Source of the DNA: Bradyrhizobium sp. CSS354
Lineage (GTDB): Bacteria; Pseudomonadota; Alphaproteobacteria; Rhizobiales; Xanthobacteraceae
Assembly (NCBI RefSeq): GCF_029051725.1
Contig: NZ_JAACFU010000021.1
Span: forward strand, 56,031 to 120,030
DNA length: 64,000 nucleotides
Direction: 5' to 3'
Below are positions 18,682-28,121 of the stretch, in pieces. The notes beneath the pieces were generated by a model. It was not told the origin of the DNA and searched no databases. It saw nothing but the letters and a program-made list of their open reading frames with translations. A program made the position numbers and the translations under genes. Numbering within the stretch: position 1 is the stretch's first letter; each line of letters begins with the position of its first letter.

Positions 18682-19719
18682 CTAGACCATGCCTGCGGCA
18701 AAGAGCGCTTTTGCAACCCTCTCGAAGCAGTCGATCGGAACGGCCTTCCCCAATGCTGCCTTTTGGATCAGCTGACGCGTCAACATATCGTCCAGGACAA
18801 TGCTGAGATGCAGTGCCCGCGCCTGACCAAGCAAACGTGAAGCAAGTTCGCCCTCACCGCGACAGACCAAGACCGGAACACCAGTCTCACCACGAACATA
18901 GCGCAGCCCAATCAACATTGCGGGGCCGGTCAGGATCAATGTGGCCCGATGAATACCGAGCGGCGACTCGTTCGCCGACTCGCGCCGGTGCCGACGGTGT
19001 TCATTCTTTATGTGAGGATTGCCCTCCTGTTCCTTGGACTCGCGCTTCGCTTCGCTCTGCGTCATGCGCATATCGCGCAAGAACAGCCAGCGCTGAAGTA
19101 GTAGATCAATCAAACCGCCGATCAGAAAAGCGCCGGACGTAATCTCGATCAGAACTTTGAGCTGGTTAAAGACAAACCCGAAGCACGCCAAACCGCAGAC
19201 GGGCAAGTACACAAGCGCTTTCCAACTTGCGGCCACAACAAGAAGAAGGGTTCCACCGAGAAGCAATACTTTGATTAGTGACTTGCCGAGCTCCACAAGT
19301 GATCGCTGAGAGACAATCTTTTTCAGCCCTTTGACGGGATCCAACTTCTCAAGGCCTGGTTTCAGCGGCTCTATAGAAAATGTCGGCCCGCCGCTAGCCA
19401 GGACACTGGCCAAGATAGCCGCAATCACCACCGCTCCGATGATTGGGGCAACTGCCGCAATAGAAATTTCCATCAATCCGACCAGCGCCTGCCGGACCGC
19501 ACTATCCAAGGGCTGCGCCTGCAGCTTATTGACTAGCCGCAACGCTTGTTGCCAGCCGTTTTCAATCTGGCCCGCTCTAACGTATAGGCAGCCGAAACCT
19601 GCGCAAACGCTGACGCCGGTGACAAAGTCGGCGCTGCGCGGACTCTGTCCTTTCTTACGCGCGTCCCGTAGCTTCTTGGGGGTTGGTGGAAGGTTCTTCT
19701 CTTCGCTCGCGCCGTTCAT
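18682..19719 (-). CDS. rhcU: RhcU, T3SS export-apparatus switch protein (SctU)
   Basis: 345 residues from ATG 19719, whose ATGA overlaps the rhcT stop. The N-terminus has the family signature PPTPKKLRDARKKGQSPRS, four hydrophobic segments follow (about 30-210), then a cytoplasmic tail. In most SctU proteins the tail self-cleaves at NPTH. Here the matching place reads ATLILTGPAMLIGLRY, so the motif is absent, while the preceding EGNPHIKNEHRR and following LLGQARALHLSIV are kept. It normally controls the switch in substrate class. It is the last gene of the nopB-rhcU operon. Confidence 0.88.
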   Translation of the reverse strand: MNGASEEKNLPPTPKKLRDARKKGQSPRSADFVTGVSVCAGFGCLYVRAGQIENGWQQALRLVNKLQAQPLDSAVRQALVGLMEISIAAVAPIIGAVVIAAILASVLASGGPTFSIEPLKPGLEKLDPVKGLKKIVSQRSLVELGKSLIKVLLLGGTLLLVVAASWKALVYLPVCGLACFGFVFNQLKVLIEITSGAFLIGGLIDLLLQRWLFLRDMRMTQSEAKRESKEQEGNPHIKNEHRRHRRESANESPLGIHRATLILTGPAMLIGLRYVRGETGVPVLVCRGEGELASRLLGQARALHLSIVLDDMLTRQLIQKAALGKAVPIDCFERVAKALFAAGMV

Positions 19720-20531
19720 TTCAAGAACTTCGCAAGCCACTCCAGCACGCCGTTGAACTGGATGATCTCCGCGCCCATGTATTCGATGAGATAGACGGTG
19801 TAACTGATCATGATGATGCCAAAAGCGACATTCTTGATGGTTAGGCAGTGATCGTTGAGCTTGATTTGTGGCGCAAAGCGCCCGAGCAACATGAGGGATA
19901 TCTCGATCAGGAGCAGTAGGGCCGTGACAGGCCCCGAAACCAGCAGGGTCGTATGCATGATATGGTCGAGGAGCGCTACAAATTCCGTTGCCCCTTGCGG
20001 CGTCAGGGTAGGAAGTAGCTGATATATGGGCCAGATCAGATAACTGTCATAGAGGCATCTGACCATCGTCTGCAGACCTCCAGACACAACGAAAATCGTA
20101 ACCGCAGCGGTCCCGAGAAAGAGACCTGTCGCCGAGACTTGGCTGTGGGTCGCAGGATCGTCCACCTGGCTCGAAACACCTCGCTGCGTATCTATGATCT
20201 CACCAACCGCCTGGATGCTCCATAGTGGTATACCGAGCAAGATGCCGATCAGCAGGCCGATGAATATCTCCTTGAGGCCAATGAACGCGACGACGATCAT
20301 ACGGGTGCCTGGATCTAGCGTCTGCAGGCCATCCTTGATATGCGCCAAGCATGGCAGTCCGATCACGAGCGCCAAGCTACCGCGGATCATCCCGCTAATG
20401 TGCAGTCGCGTAAATACGGGAAGCACTAACGTGATGCCTAGACTGCGGGCTGCACCTAGGCCGGCCGCAACAACGAAGTCCATAGCAGTCTGGATCAGTG
20501 TTTGCGTCTCGGTGGGTGACAAACCAGGCAT
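19716..20531 (-). CDS. rhcT: RhcT, T3SS export-apparatus membrane protein (SctT)
   Basis: 271 residues from ATG 20531 (MPGLSPTETQTLIQ); the longer frame from 20639 adds 36 polar residues not typical of the family. Several membrane segments are evident (LGAARSLGITLVLPVF, ALLLLIEISLMLLGRFAP), and the motif GEIIDTQRGVSSQVDD is characteristic of SctT/FliR. It forms part of the inner-membrane export gate with RhcR and RhcS. The stop overlaps the rhcU start by four bases. Confidence 0.9.
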   Translation of the reverse strand: MPGLSPTETQTLIQTAMDFVVAAGLGAARSLGITLVLPVFTRLHISGMIRGSLALVIGLPCLAHIKDGLQTLDPGTRMIVVAFIGLKEIFIGLLIGILLGIPLWSIQAVGEIIDTQRGVSSQVDDPATHSQVSATGLFLGTAAVTIFVVSGGLQTMVRCLYDSYLIWPIYQLLPTLTPQGATEFVALLDHIMHTTLLVSGPVTALLLLIEISLMLLGRFAPQIKLNDHCLTIKNVAFGIIMISYTVYLIEYMGAEIIQFNGVLEWLAKFLK

Positions 20532-20690
20532 TTGAAATCTGCTAGTCGCTTGCTTCGGCCAATGGAACAGGCCCCGCTCGCCCTGCCCTGATGTTAGAAG
20601 TCGAGAATGCCGCAAATAATCGGCTGGGTTCGCCCCCATCGACGGCAGATGGCGGTACTATCGCAGAGACTTTGCCCTGCCTTCCACTCG

Positions 20691-20966
20691 CTAATACTTC
20701 GCTGTAAGAGTGGGGAACTCAGCGAAAATATGCTGGGCTTGTTCAATAAGCGGGGCGCTCAGCACTGGAGAAAATAGAACTAGAACGGCGACGACGACGG
20801 CGAGCTTCACGGTGAGGGGTAAGGTTTGATCCTGGACCTGCGTTGCCGCCTGGATGATGCCAACGCCCAGTCCGGCCACGAGGGCTGAGAGGAGCGGTGG
20901 CAGAACCCAGATCATGAATAGGACAAGCGATCGGCTGAGGTGAGTGAGTATGTTGGCTTCGTCCAC
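20691..20966 (-). CDS. rhcS: RhcS, T3SS export-apparatus small membrane protein (SctS)
   Basis: 91 residues with two hydrophobic helices (about 12-40 and 50-75) and the SctS/FliQ signature VGIIQAATQVQDQTLP. It begins one base after the rhcR stop. It assembles with RhcR and RhcT in the export gate. Confidence 0.92.
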   Translation of the reverse strand: MDEANILTHLSRSLVLFMIWVLPPLLSALVAGLGVGIIQAATQVQDQTLPLTVKLAVVVAVLVLFSPVLSAPLIEQAQHIFAEFPTLTAKY

Positions 20967-20967
20967 C

Positions 20968-21633
20968 TTAAGCTCCTGGCGTTGCGTAACTTAAGACTAA
21001 TCCGTGCATGAGCAGCGACCAGCCATCGATCGTGACGAATAGAAAGAGCTTGAAAGGAACAGATATTAGTGTTGGTGAGACCATGGACATGCCCATGGCC
21101 ATCAAGATCGTCGTTACAATCAGATCGATCGTGATGAATGGAAGATACAGAAGGAAGCCGATTTCAAACGCACGCTTTAACTCCGAGATCAGAAACGAGG
21201 GTACAAGAATAGCAAAATCATTAGCCGTAACGTTGCCGCGCATCTCCTCAGACCAGACCCGTTCTGTCGACGACAGGAAGAATGTACGCTGCTCCTCGTT
21301 GGTGAATTTCTTCAGATGAGCGCGTAGTGGTTCGCTGCCTTCCTTGGCGGCGGTCACCCAGTCATCGAGCGTTTCGTAGCGAAGTTGCCGCTCGGTGACG
21401 CGGTTGTAGGTCTGCTCAAACACTGGCGCGCTAATGAATACGGTTAGGATCAATGCAGCGCCGTACAGAACGATGTTCGGGGGTATGGATTGGGTGCCGA
21501 GCGCGTTGCGGACCAGGAAGAGAACGACGGAAACCTTTATGAACGCCGTTGTTGTGACGACTGCCAAAGCCAGAAGGCCGAGGCCCACCGTGACCGCAAG
21601 AAGCGCAACGATACTTGGTGGGAAGTCAATCAT
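20968..21633 (-). CDS. rhcR: RhcR, T3SS export-apparatus membrane protein (SctR)
   Basis: 221 residues from ATG 21633 (MIDFPPSIVALLAV), which overlaps the rhcQ stop in ATGATTGA. The frame extends to 21675, but that part lies inside rhcQ. Family marks are FIKVSVVLFLVRNALGTQSIPPN, SFLISELKRAFEIGFLLYLPF, and GMSMVSPTLISVPFKLFLFV. It is an SctR/FliP-type gate protein. Confidence 0.92.
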   Translation of the reverse strand: MIDFPPSIVALLAVTVGLGLLALAVVTTTAFIKVSVVLFLVRNALGTQSIPPNIVLYGAALILTVFISAPVFEQTYNRVTERQLRYETLDDWVTAAKEGSEPLRAHLKKFTNEEQRTFFLSSTERVWSEEMRGNVTANDFAILVPSFLISELKRAFEIGFLLYLPFITIDLIVTTILMAMGMSMVSPTLISVPFKLFLFVTIDGWSLLMHGLVLSYATPGA

Positions 21634-22738
21634 TGACCGCCAACCTGCCACGCAACCTGATGGCCAGTTCTTCACAGACCCGAACGACGTCGCCGCAGCC
21701 GATCAATTGGCCATTGGCAAGAATGTCGACCGGGCTGTCAAAGCGGCGACCAAGTTCGAACACATGCCCTTCGTTGATGCTTCTCAACGTGCCCAACGGG
21801 ATAGACCAGCGGCCGCATTCGAACACAAGCGTGATCTCAACGCTGTCGATGTCGGCTTCTGAGGGAGGGATCAGTTGCTGCGCTTGGCGTTTTGTCATCA
21901 TATGTGCACGCTTTAGAGGGTGGGGTTGCAGGCGGAACGGCCCCCGCAGGACCAGTGTGTCACCGGTGACCTGTGCCGGAGCCCATAACCTGTCCGCTGT
22001 GAGGATGACCTCGCCGCCGGCAAGAGGAATGACGTCCGGCAACAGTGCGTCGCCCGCCTGTGCTTGACGAATCAGTGCGATGGACACGCGCACCGAGCCA
22101 ATCTCCGTTGCAATAACGACAGGCAATTCCGGAGAAAGCACGCGCGTCTCGCGCGGCAATTGGCGGACCAGCTCGCCTAAGATTCGGAACGCGGACGGAA
22201 CCGGACCGTCCAGGGACGGGAATAGGAATAGGCGAGCCTTGCCCGCGAGCGGCCCGTGGGCGATCTCGAGTTCCAGATAAGGGCCGTGCGCGCTTGCTTC
22301 GTCGATGCGGGCAAGTTGCAGATCCCGCGCTAGCAGCGCCTCCAGTGGACAGAGCAAGGATTCGAGCGCAAGTTCGAGAAGGAGCGAACGGGTAGGCTCG
22401 GAAGGTAAAGTGAGGCCAGGCTGCACCGTCGAAATCAGGGTCTCCAAAAGCGGGCGGGGCAAGGATAGTACAGCCGTTTCAGCTCCGACGCGAAATACGC
22501 AGTCAAGCATGGCCAGGGCAGACGGCTCCGCCTGCCACACAAGCCGGTTCATACGGATGGATAGCGGCTTTTCGCCAAGGCGGCTCCGCAGAACGATGCG
22601 CGGCGCGGCGATCTCATTAAGCCACAAGACCACGCCATGGGACAGGAGTAGAGACGGCTCGAACTCTGCAAGTCCACCCGGGGTATTTGCCGAAGTGATT
22701 TCTATACGACCACATTGTCGCGCCAGAGAGCCAGCCAT
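21626..22738 (-). CDS. rhcQ: RhcQ, T3SS sorting-platform/C-ring protein (SctQ)
   Basis: 370 residues from ATG 22738 in a TGATG overlap with the upstream gene; a TTG one codon earlier is less likely. The last about 75 residues form the SpoA/FliN domain (IDSVEITLVFECGRWSIPLG, FELGRRFDSPVDILANGQLI, GDVVRVCEELAIRL). It forms the cytoplasmic sorting platform that brings substrates to the ATPase RhcN. Confidence 0.88.
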   Translation of the reverse strand: MAGSLARQCGRIEITSANTPGGLAEFEPSLLLSHGVVLWLNEIAAPRIVLRSRLGEKPLSIRMNRLVWQAEPSALAMLDCVFRVGAETAVLSLPRPLLETLISTVQPGLTLPSEPTRSLLLELALESLLCPLEALLARDLQLARIDEASAHGPYLELEIAHGPLAGKARLFLFPSLDGPVPSAFRILGELVRQLPRETRVLSPELPVVIATEIGSVRVSIALIRQAQAGDALLPDVIPLAGGEVILTADRLWAPAQVTGDTLVLRGPFRLQPHPLKRAHMMTKRQAQQLIPPSEADIDSVEITLVFECGRWSIPLGTLRSINEGHVFELGRRFDSPVDILANGQLIGCGDVVRVCEELAIRLRGRLAVND

Positions 22739-23274
22739 CAAATTGAAACGCCTACCGCTTGGCCATGCGAAGCACCCTGATACCGGACCAGCTGATCATC
22801 GTCCGTTTCGATTTCGGTTACGAACTCCAGACGAGCATCGGTCGTGCGCTGAACATCGCCCTCGATCTGTCGCCATTTGTGGCTCGCCGCCGCACGCTTG
22901 GCCCAGAGAGCGCGGGCCTCAACAACCGCCGTCTGGGCCTGCTCTTGAGCGATGCGCGCCTGCTCAAGCGCCTCCCGCCTCGATGCGATCTCGGCTGTGA
23001 GCCGTCCAATGACCCGATGGCAGCGACGGTCGAGTTCCGTGACGGACATCGCACTGAGAGATGCCATTTCCTGGTAGAGTTGATCTTCGACGCTTACGCG
23101 GTGTTTCTCGGCGCTTGCAAGATCGCTGGAAGCTCGCTCCACGGCTTCAAACGCAATGCGGCGCTTGTCTTCAATCTTGGACAGCTCACGAAGCACGCTT
23201 CGCTCTCTTATGTCCTTTACGAATCGTAATTTCGACGCTTCGACCGGTTTCAGGCCGTCAAACGCGACATCCAT
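22738..23274 (-). CDS. y4yJ: Y4yJ/SctO-like T3SS stalk protein
   Basis: 178 residues, almost entirely charged helix, expected to form a two-stranded coiled coil (about 20-150). This is the size and place of SctO (YscO/HrpO), which links ATPase and export gate. It overlaps the end of rhcN by 25 bases and the start of rhcQ. Identity rests mainly on position and coiled-coil character, since SctO sequences are poorly conserved. Confidence 0.8.
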   Translation of the reverse strand: MDVAFDGLKPVEASKLRFVKDIRERSVLRELSKIEDKRRIAFEAVERASSDLASAEKHRVSVEDQLYQEMASLSAMSVTELDRRCHRVIGRLTAEIASRREALEQARIAQEQAQTAVVEARALWAKRAAASHKWRQIEGDVQRTTDARLEFVTEIETDDDQLVRYQGASHGQAVGVSI

Positions 23275-24605
23275 GTCACGGTCTCCTCAAAATTGGAAGG
23301 CTCGTCCTGGCCCTGGCACAAGAATTTCCGCAACTGCTCGATCGAGGCGATTGCCCGGTCAGTTAGCGGATCGCTACCCGGCTTGTATTCACCGATCTTG
23401 ATCAAGAACTCCGCCTCATTGTAGCGCGAGAGCAGTTCACGGAAGAAGGATGCCGCCTTTCGATGTGCCTCAGAGACGACCGCATCCATAACGCGACTTC
23501 GACTCGACAGCACGTCGATGGCAGGAAAATGTTCACGCGACGCGAGCGCGCGTGAAAGAATGATATGACCATCGAGAATACCGCGAGATTCTTCGGCGAT
23601 TGGATCGCCCGTGCCATCACCTTCGACAAGCACGGTATAGAACGCCGTGATCGAGCCGTGCTCGCCCATACCGGCGCGCTCCAATAGACCAGGCAGAAGC
23701 GCAAATACGGAGGGAGGAAATCCGCGCCGCGTCGGAGGTTCTCCTGCGGCAAGGCCTATTTCGCGCATTGCGCGGCTAAAGCGCGTCAATGAATCCATGA
23801 TCAGTACGACGCGCAGGCCTTGATCACGAAAGTACTCCGCGAGTGTAGTCGCCATATGAGCACATTGCACCCGCTCCATTGCCGAGCGGTCGGAGGTCTC
23901 GACGACCACGATCGTACGAACGAGAGCCTCTCCGATATGACGCTCGATGAATTCACGTACCTCACGTCCACGCTCTCCCACAAGCGCAACGACGGTCACG
24001 TCGGCGGCCGCGCCCCTTACAATTTGCGACATCAGGGTCGACTTGCCGCAACCGGCATCTCCATAGATTCCGATCCGCTGGCCTTCGCCGCACGTCAGAA
24101 GTCCATCCAGCACGCGAACGCTGAGCGGAAACGGCCGCTCGATGCCACGCCGCCTCATTGGATTGGGCGCCCTGCCGCGGAGCGGGCGAGTGTGGGCCGC
24201 CTTTATTGGCCCCTTGCCGTCGAGCGGACGGCCGGCACTGTCAATCACGCGGCCAAGCAAATCGGGTCCAACTGAAACTTCACGGATTCGCCCGGTCGGA
24301 ACCACTTCCGCGCGGTTAGACAGGCCTGTCGTTTCGCCGATAGGCGTCAGCAACACCCCGTTCGGCAGCAGACCGATGACCTCAGCCTCAAGTGACCATC
24401 CAGTGCCATGATCCTGCAACACACAAAGTTCCCCAACACGTGCCCCTGGCAATACGGCATGAAGCAACGTGCCGATCGCCCGTGTGATCCGTCCGCGCAC
24501 CGCGCGCGTATCGATCTGCTTTGCTGTAGATTTCACAGATGACAACTCGGCGCGCACAGCCGCTTCGACAAGCCCATCATCATAGGATCGTCGTAGCGTG
24601 GTCAC
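23250..24605 (-). CDS. rhcN: RhcN, T3SS ATPase (SctN)
   Basis: 451 residues from GTG 24605, overlapping the nolV stop in GTGA; the longer frame to 24707 lies inside nolV. Walker A is GDAGCGKST and Walker B LRVVLIMDSLTRF; also present are RAMREIGLAAGEPPTRRG and PSVFALLPGLLERAG. It is a hexameric F1-like ATPase that strips chaperones and unfolds substrates at the base of the secretion machine. Length matches the family. Confidence 0.95.
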   Translation of the reverse strand: MTTLRRSYDDGLVEAAVRAELSSVKSTAKQIDTRAVRGRITRAIGTLLHAVLPGARVGELCVLQDHGTGWSLEAEVIGLLPNGVLLTPIGETTGLSNRAEVVPTGRIREVSVGPDLLGRVIDSAGRPLDGKGPIKAAHTRPLRGRAPNPMRRRGIERPFPLSVRVLDGLLTCGEGQRIGIYGDAGCGKSTLMSQIVRGAAADVTVVALVGERGREVREFIERHIGEALVRTIVVVETSDRSAMERVQCAHMATTLAEYFRDQGLRVVLIMDSLTRFSRAMREIGLAAGEPPTRRGFPPSVFALLPGLLERAGMGEHGSITAFYTVLVEGDGTGDPIAEESRGILDGHIILSRALASREHFPAIDVLSSRSRVMDAVVSEAHRKAASFFRELLSRYNEAEFLIKIGEYKPGSDPLTDRAIASIEQLRKFLCQGQDEPSNFEETVTWMSRLTA

Positions 24606-25225
24606 GGCTCGCGTTCCTGAGAAGACGGGGCAAGGCCAACACGTAAGATACGCAGCTGCGCGGCAAGCCCTAGATCGACATTGCCAAACTCGCTCCACAA
24701 AACGCATTGATCCGGCATCAGAGCCGGGTCCGGGTCAATTGTAAGTTTCGGCCGACCATTCCTTCCGTCAAACGCTGCGAACTCGCGGATCAGTGCATCG
24801 CCGTTCACAGGCGACACATGAAGACATACTTCCGCACTGCCATATGTTCGATCGATCGCATGACGAACCGTCCTCACCAAGATCTCGCCGGGATCGAAGG
24901 AGCCCAGCACGTCGTCCATGATATCGAGGACGAGCTGCGGCAACTCATGTTCTAGAACAGCTTTTCGGCGTGCCAGCTCGCAAGTAGCCCGGGCAATCAG
25001 CTGCGCCATTTCGTCCGAACCTGTCTTCAGACCCTCGGAGTGGCCACGCGCCCGCTCGCGCTCATAGGCTTTTCTCGCCCAGCTGCGAACCTGGCGCAGA
25101 TACCGCTCCGCCAGCGCCCGGGTCTTTAGCGCATCGGACCAGATCCCAAGTTCCGCGGCTGGTATAAGTGGGCCGACCGGACGAATCTGCGGGTCTGTTG
25201 GCAATGCTTGATCGTTGTCGGTCAT
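24602..25225 (-). CDS. nolV: NolV, T3SS ATPase regulator (SctL)
   Basis: 207 residues. A helical, charged middle (WARKAYERERARGHSEGLK) and a C-terminal globular part (about 100-200) match the HrpE/YscL/FliH family, which holds the ATPase and links it to the sorting platform. Its ATG overlaps the nolU stop by four bases, and its stop overlaps the rhcN start. Confidence 0.87.
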   Translation of the reverse strand: MTDNDQALPTDPQIRPVGPLIPAAELGIWSDALKTRALAERYLRQVRSWARKAYERERARGHSEGLKTGSDEMAQLIARATCELARRKAVLEHELPQLVLDIMDDVLGSFDPGEILVRTVRHAIDRTYGSAEVCLHVSPVNGDALIREFAAFDGRNGRPKLTIDPDPALMPDQCVLWSEFGNVDLGLAAQLRILRVGLAPSSQEREP

Positions 25226-25875
25226 GCCGTTGGTGCCTCCGTGGCCAGATGGGCCATCACCAAAGACAGCAATTGGCCTGCCGCCCTGTGGTGTTCGGTG
25301 GCTGGAGCTTCCGCGGCCGTCCCCACAGGTAAGCGGAGAAGAACGCGAGTACGGTCAAGCTCTGAAGCTTCATCGAGCCAAGCACCAAGACAGGCATATC
25401 CGTCACGTTCAATTCCTTGCGAAAGTCGTTCCGGATCGAGAATCGATGTAGTTGCGACTGCGCTGGACAAGTTTCGGATAGCGAAAGCATGTGCTTCCGC
25501 ACCGACATTTCCGATCAGAGTTTCCAGATCACGCCTTGACACCAGCTTCAGCAATGAACGGGCATGCCAAACACTGCCAGCGAGCAGCGCGGCGCGATGC
25601 GGATCATGGCCGAGCAGAACGTCCCTGCCCCAGTTGCTTCCGTTCCAGGCCCCTTCATTGCCCACCGCCAATTCGGCCAGTCTTTCCTGAAGCCTGACAC
25701 TCCTCTGCAACCGCAGCACCGTGGGCGTTGACAGCAGCGCATCAAGACGGGCGGCGAAACGGCTCGGATGCATCGCCGCAGCAAGCTCGCGCAGGCGATC
25801 GGAATGCGGACGAGTTGAATGATTTGGCTCGTTGGATGGCATCGACACCGACGCTGCATTCCGTCCATTTGGCAT
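25222..25875 (-). CDS. nolU: NolU, T3SS sorting-platform protein (SctK)
   Basis: 217 residues, no membrane segment, mostly helical. Position between rhcJ and nolV and length identify it as NolU, the rhizobial SctK-type protein. The ATG is six bases after rhcJ. Direct motif evidence is weak because this family varies widely; the operon context carries the call. Confidence 0.83.
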   Translation of the reverse strand: MPNGRNAASVSMPSNEPNHSTRPHSDRLRELAAAMHPSRFAARLDALLSTPTVLRLQRSVRLQERLAELAVGNEGAWNGSNWGRDVLLGHDPHRAALLAGSVWHARSLLKLVSRRDLETLIGNVGAEAHAFAIRNLSSAVATTSILDPERLSQGIERDGYACLGAWLDEASELDRTRVLLRLPVGTAAEAPATEHHRAAGQLLSLVMAHLATEAPTA

Positions 25876-25881
25876 CAGAGC

Positions 25882-26733
25882 TCAATTCTTTGCCGACGGC
25901 TTAGGCCGCGGGTACATGGTCGAAGATCCGCCGAGATTTCCAAGTTTCCGCGATGATCGACCGAACTGACGCATCCGTGTGCTCAGCAACATGTAAGATA
26001 GAACACCCAGTGCGGCACCCGCACCTCCGACCCCGATCGCAAACAAGAGGGTCGACATCAACTTGGCCGGTTGAGCCGAAGCAGCTGCTGACGCTGACGA
26101 CAGCTCATGCTGAGCCCGCTCAACCGACACGAACACGACCGCCACCTTGTCATACGATAGCCCTTCGATGCTGTTGGCGACGAGCATCTTGATCTGCGGT
26201 AGCAAGGCTGACAGCCTCACATTGGAGCCATGTCGGATGAAAACCGACGCCGAGGACGGGGTTGCATCTTGTCGCAAAAGGTCATTCTTCGGCAGAACAA
26301 CATGGACACGGGCGGAGAGTACCCCATCGATATCGTTGATCGTGCGCGACAACTCTTCACTTAGGGCGTAAACGTACCGGGCGCGCTCTTCAACCGGAGA
26401 GGCAACAAGACCAGATCCCTTGAACACTTCCCCGAGGTTCTTGAAAGTCTGGCGCGGAAAGCCCTCGCCATTCAGCAGGTCGATCGAGAAGGCTAGCTGC
26501 TTTTCTTCCACCTGAATCACGCTGGTCCCATCCTTGGCGACAATGCGGACGGCATCGACACCCTTTCTGAGGAGAAGCGCAAGCATTTCGTTGGCTTCAC
26601 GCTCTTGCACCTTGGTGTAGACATCTACCTTGCAACCCGCCAGGGAGAGCAAAACCGGCAACGCCACAAGAATGCGAAACCGCCTTCCCGCGCTCGCGCG
26701 GCGACCGATCTTCCTATGCGGTAAAACGCTCAT
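25882..26733 (-). CDS. rhcJ: RhcJ (NolT), T3SS inner-membrane ring lipoprotein (SctJ)
   Basis: 283 residues: signal peptide ending in lipobox LSLAGC, two ring-building motifs (about 35-95 and 120-200, including RTINDIDGVLSARVHVVLP) and a C-terminal membrane anchor (LLFAIGVGGAGAALGVLSYMLL). It forms the inner-membrane ring with the Y4yQ/SctD protein. It starts ten bases after nopB. Confidence 0.93.
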   Translation of the reverse strand: MSVLPHRKIGRRASAGRRFRILVALPVLLSLAGCKVDVYTKVQEREANEMLALLLRKGVDAVRIVAKDGTSVIQVEEKQLAFSIDLLNGEGFPRQTFKNLGEVFKGSGLVASPVEERARYVYALSEELSRTINDIDGVLSARVHVVLPKNDLLRQDATPSSASVFIRHGSNVRLSALLPQIKMLVANSIEGLSYDKVAVVFVSVERAQHELSSASAAASAQPAKLMSTLLFAIGVGGAGAALGVLSYMLLSTRMRQFGRSSRKLGNLGGSSTMYPRPKPSAKN

Positions 26734-26742
26734 CGATGTCTG

Positions 26743-27252
26743 TCAGCCTGCCGAGAGCAGCTTGTTCAGAGACGAGCTGGCAGCGCCAGTGCACTTGGAG
26801 ATGAGCGAAACCAGGGTGACGCTATTGTAAACATCCCGCAGATTCGCCAATGTCGATTCGAAATGGTCTGCACCTTCCAGGTTTCCGACCGGGTGCACCT
26901 CGAATTCGTGGGAGCGCAAGATGGGCTGCGCTGCCGGTCCAAGCTGGAGGCTATTCACAGGAGTCGGCTCGCCGCCGACCGCCGAAGGAACCGAAGGAAC
27001 TATGCCTCGATGCGTTGCAGCAAGATTTCGAAGGATGCGATCGCCAAGGGGGCTTACCTGCGTGGCTGCCCGCTGAACCTCCGACACTGGCGGAGCCAAC
27101 GCGCTATCGATCATCGAAGAGGCGGCATCTCGATTTGAACCCACCTGCGCGAGACTCTCGTGAAACTGAGCGCGCGTCGATGAACAAGCCTCGGATAGAC
27201 ATTCGAGCGGACTGGCGGAGATCGGCGTAACGCCAAGCATCATGGACGACAT
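26743..27252 (-). CDS. nopB: NopB, secreted pilus-associated protein
   Basis: About 169 residues if ATG 27252 is used (MSSMMLGVTPIS); ATG 27243 is possible, and the frame opens at 27309. Ser/Ala-rich N-terminus, helical C-terminus (LANLRDVYNSVTLVSLISK). It occupies the first position of the rhc operon, as nopB (nolB) does in other rhizobia, where it is secreted and associated with T3SS surface appendages. A tts box lies about 70 bases upstream. Confidence 0.87.
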   Translation of the reverse strand: MSSMMLGVTPISASPLECLSEACSSTRAQFHESLAQVGSNRDAASSMIDSALAPPVSEVQRAATQVSPLGDRILRNLAATHRGIVPSVPSAVGGEPTPVNSLQLGPAAQPILRSHEFEVHPVGNLEGADHFESTLANLRDVYNSVTLVSLISKCTGAASSSLNKLLSAG

Positions 27253-27319
27253 CGTTGCTCTCGCGTCATGAGATAGATTAGCCGTTCGACACCGTGAACG
27301 GCTCAGCACCCCTAGCGAA

Positions 27320-27347
27320 GCGAGCTGACCAGAAGCTGACGAGTATC
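27320..27347 (-). promoter_or_regulatory. tts box of the nopB-rhcU operon
   Basis: On the minus strand the site reads CTCGTCAGCTTCTGGTCAGC, matching the TtsI-binding consensus (CGTCAGCTTnTCGnnAGCT) except CTGG for nTCG. It ends about 68 bases before ATG 27252. Confidence 0.78.
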
Positions 27348-27488
27348 AGGAGCGCCGTCATCTAAAGATCACGCCTGGCCTCGCATTTGGGACGAATTCT
27401 CCGCCTCCACCTTTGTGACGAATTTCGGTGCTTGTTCGCTGGCGCAAGACTACTAGGAGTGCTCATCAGAGTCAGGAGGCTGCCCATC

Positions 27489-28121
27489 TTGAAGAACCTC
27501 TTATGTATCGGAGCTTTTATTCTCCTGGGGCTCGTTAGAGCGCTCGGCGCTCCCCTGCCGCTGCCATCGACGCCTTATAGCTACACGGTTCTGGACCAGG
27601 ACCTTGCGGCCGCACTGCAGGAGTTTGGAAACAATTTAGATATCCGAATCAATGTTAGCACAGAGGTAAAGGGGCGGATTCGTGGGCGAATGCCGGATCT
27701 CGCGCCGCGAGAATTCCTCGAACGCTTAAGCAAGCTCTACAATCTTCAATGGTACTACGATGGACTGGTGCTTTATGTGTCTGATGCGCACGAGGCGCAA
27801 AGCCGCTTGCTCGTCCTGACTCCAATCACCTTCGAAGCATTCAAGGCGGCACTCGATGCTCTCAACATCTCGGATGAGCGCTATTTTGTGAGACCTGCAG
27901 CAGGAGATGGCCCAGTCTTCGTTTCTGGTCCGCCTCGGTTTATCGCGCTTGTGGACCAAACGCTCAAAAGCCTGCTGGCAGAGGCACAGGCGCAGCTAAG
28001 CCCTACGATTGTCGAAAGGCCGCCGCAGCAATCGGTTTTGATGTTGTTTCGGGGGTCGTCGAGCATGGTCATTCGTGATGGACGAGCGGACAGCGCTCTT
28101 TTGCCCGAGGCGTCGCATTAA
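27489..28121 (+). CDS. rhcC1: RhcC1 (NolW), N-terminal part of the split secretin
   Basis: About 210 residues from TTG 27489, chosen because AGGAGG is at 27474-27479 and a good signal peptide follows (KNLLCIGAFILLGLVRALGAP); the frame is open from 27387 and GTG 27459 is an alternative. The mature part has the secretin N0-like domain (YSYTVLDQDLAAALQEFGNN, GRMPDLAPREFLERLSKLYN). In rhizobia it complements RhcC2, which supplies the pore. It is divergent from the nopB operon. Confidence 0.85.
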   Translation: MKNLLCIGAFILLGLVRALGAPLPLPSTPYSYTVLDQDLAAALQEFGNNLDIRINVSTEVKGRIRGRMPDLAPREFLERLSKLYNLQWYYDGLVLYVSDAHEAQSRLLVLTPITFEAFKAALDALNISDERYFVRPAAGDGPVFVSGPPRFIALVDQTLKSLLAEAQAQLSPTIVERPPQQSVLMLFRGSSSMVIRDGRADSALLPEASH

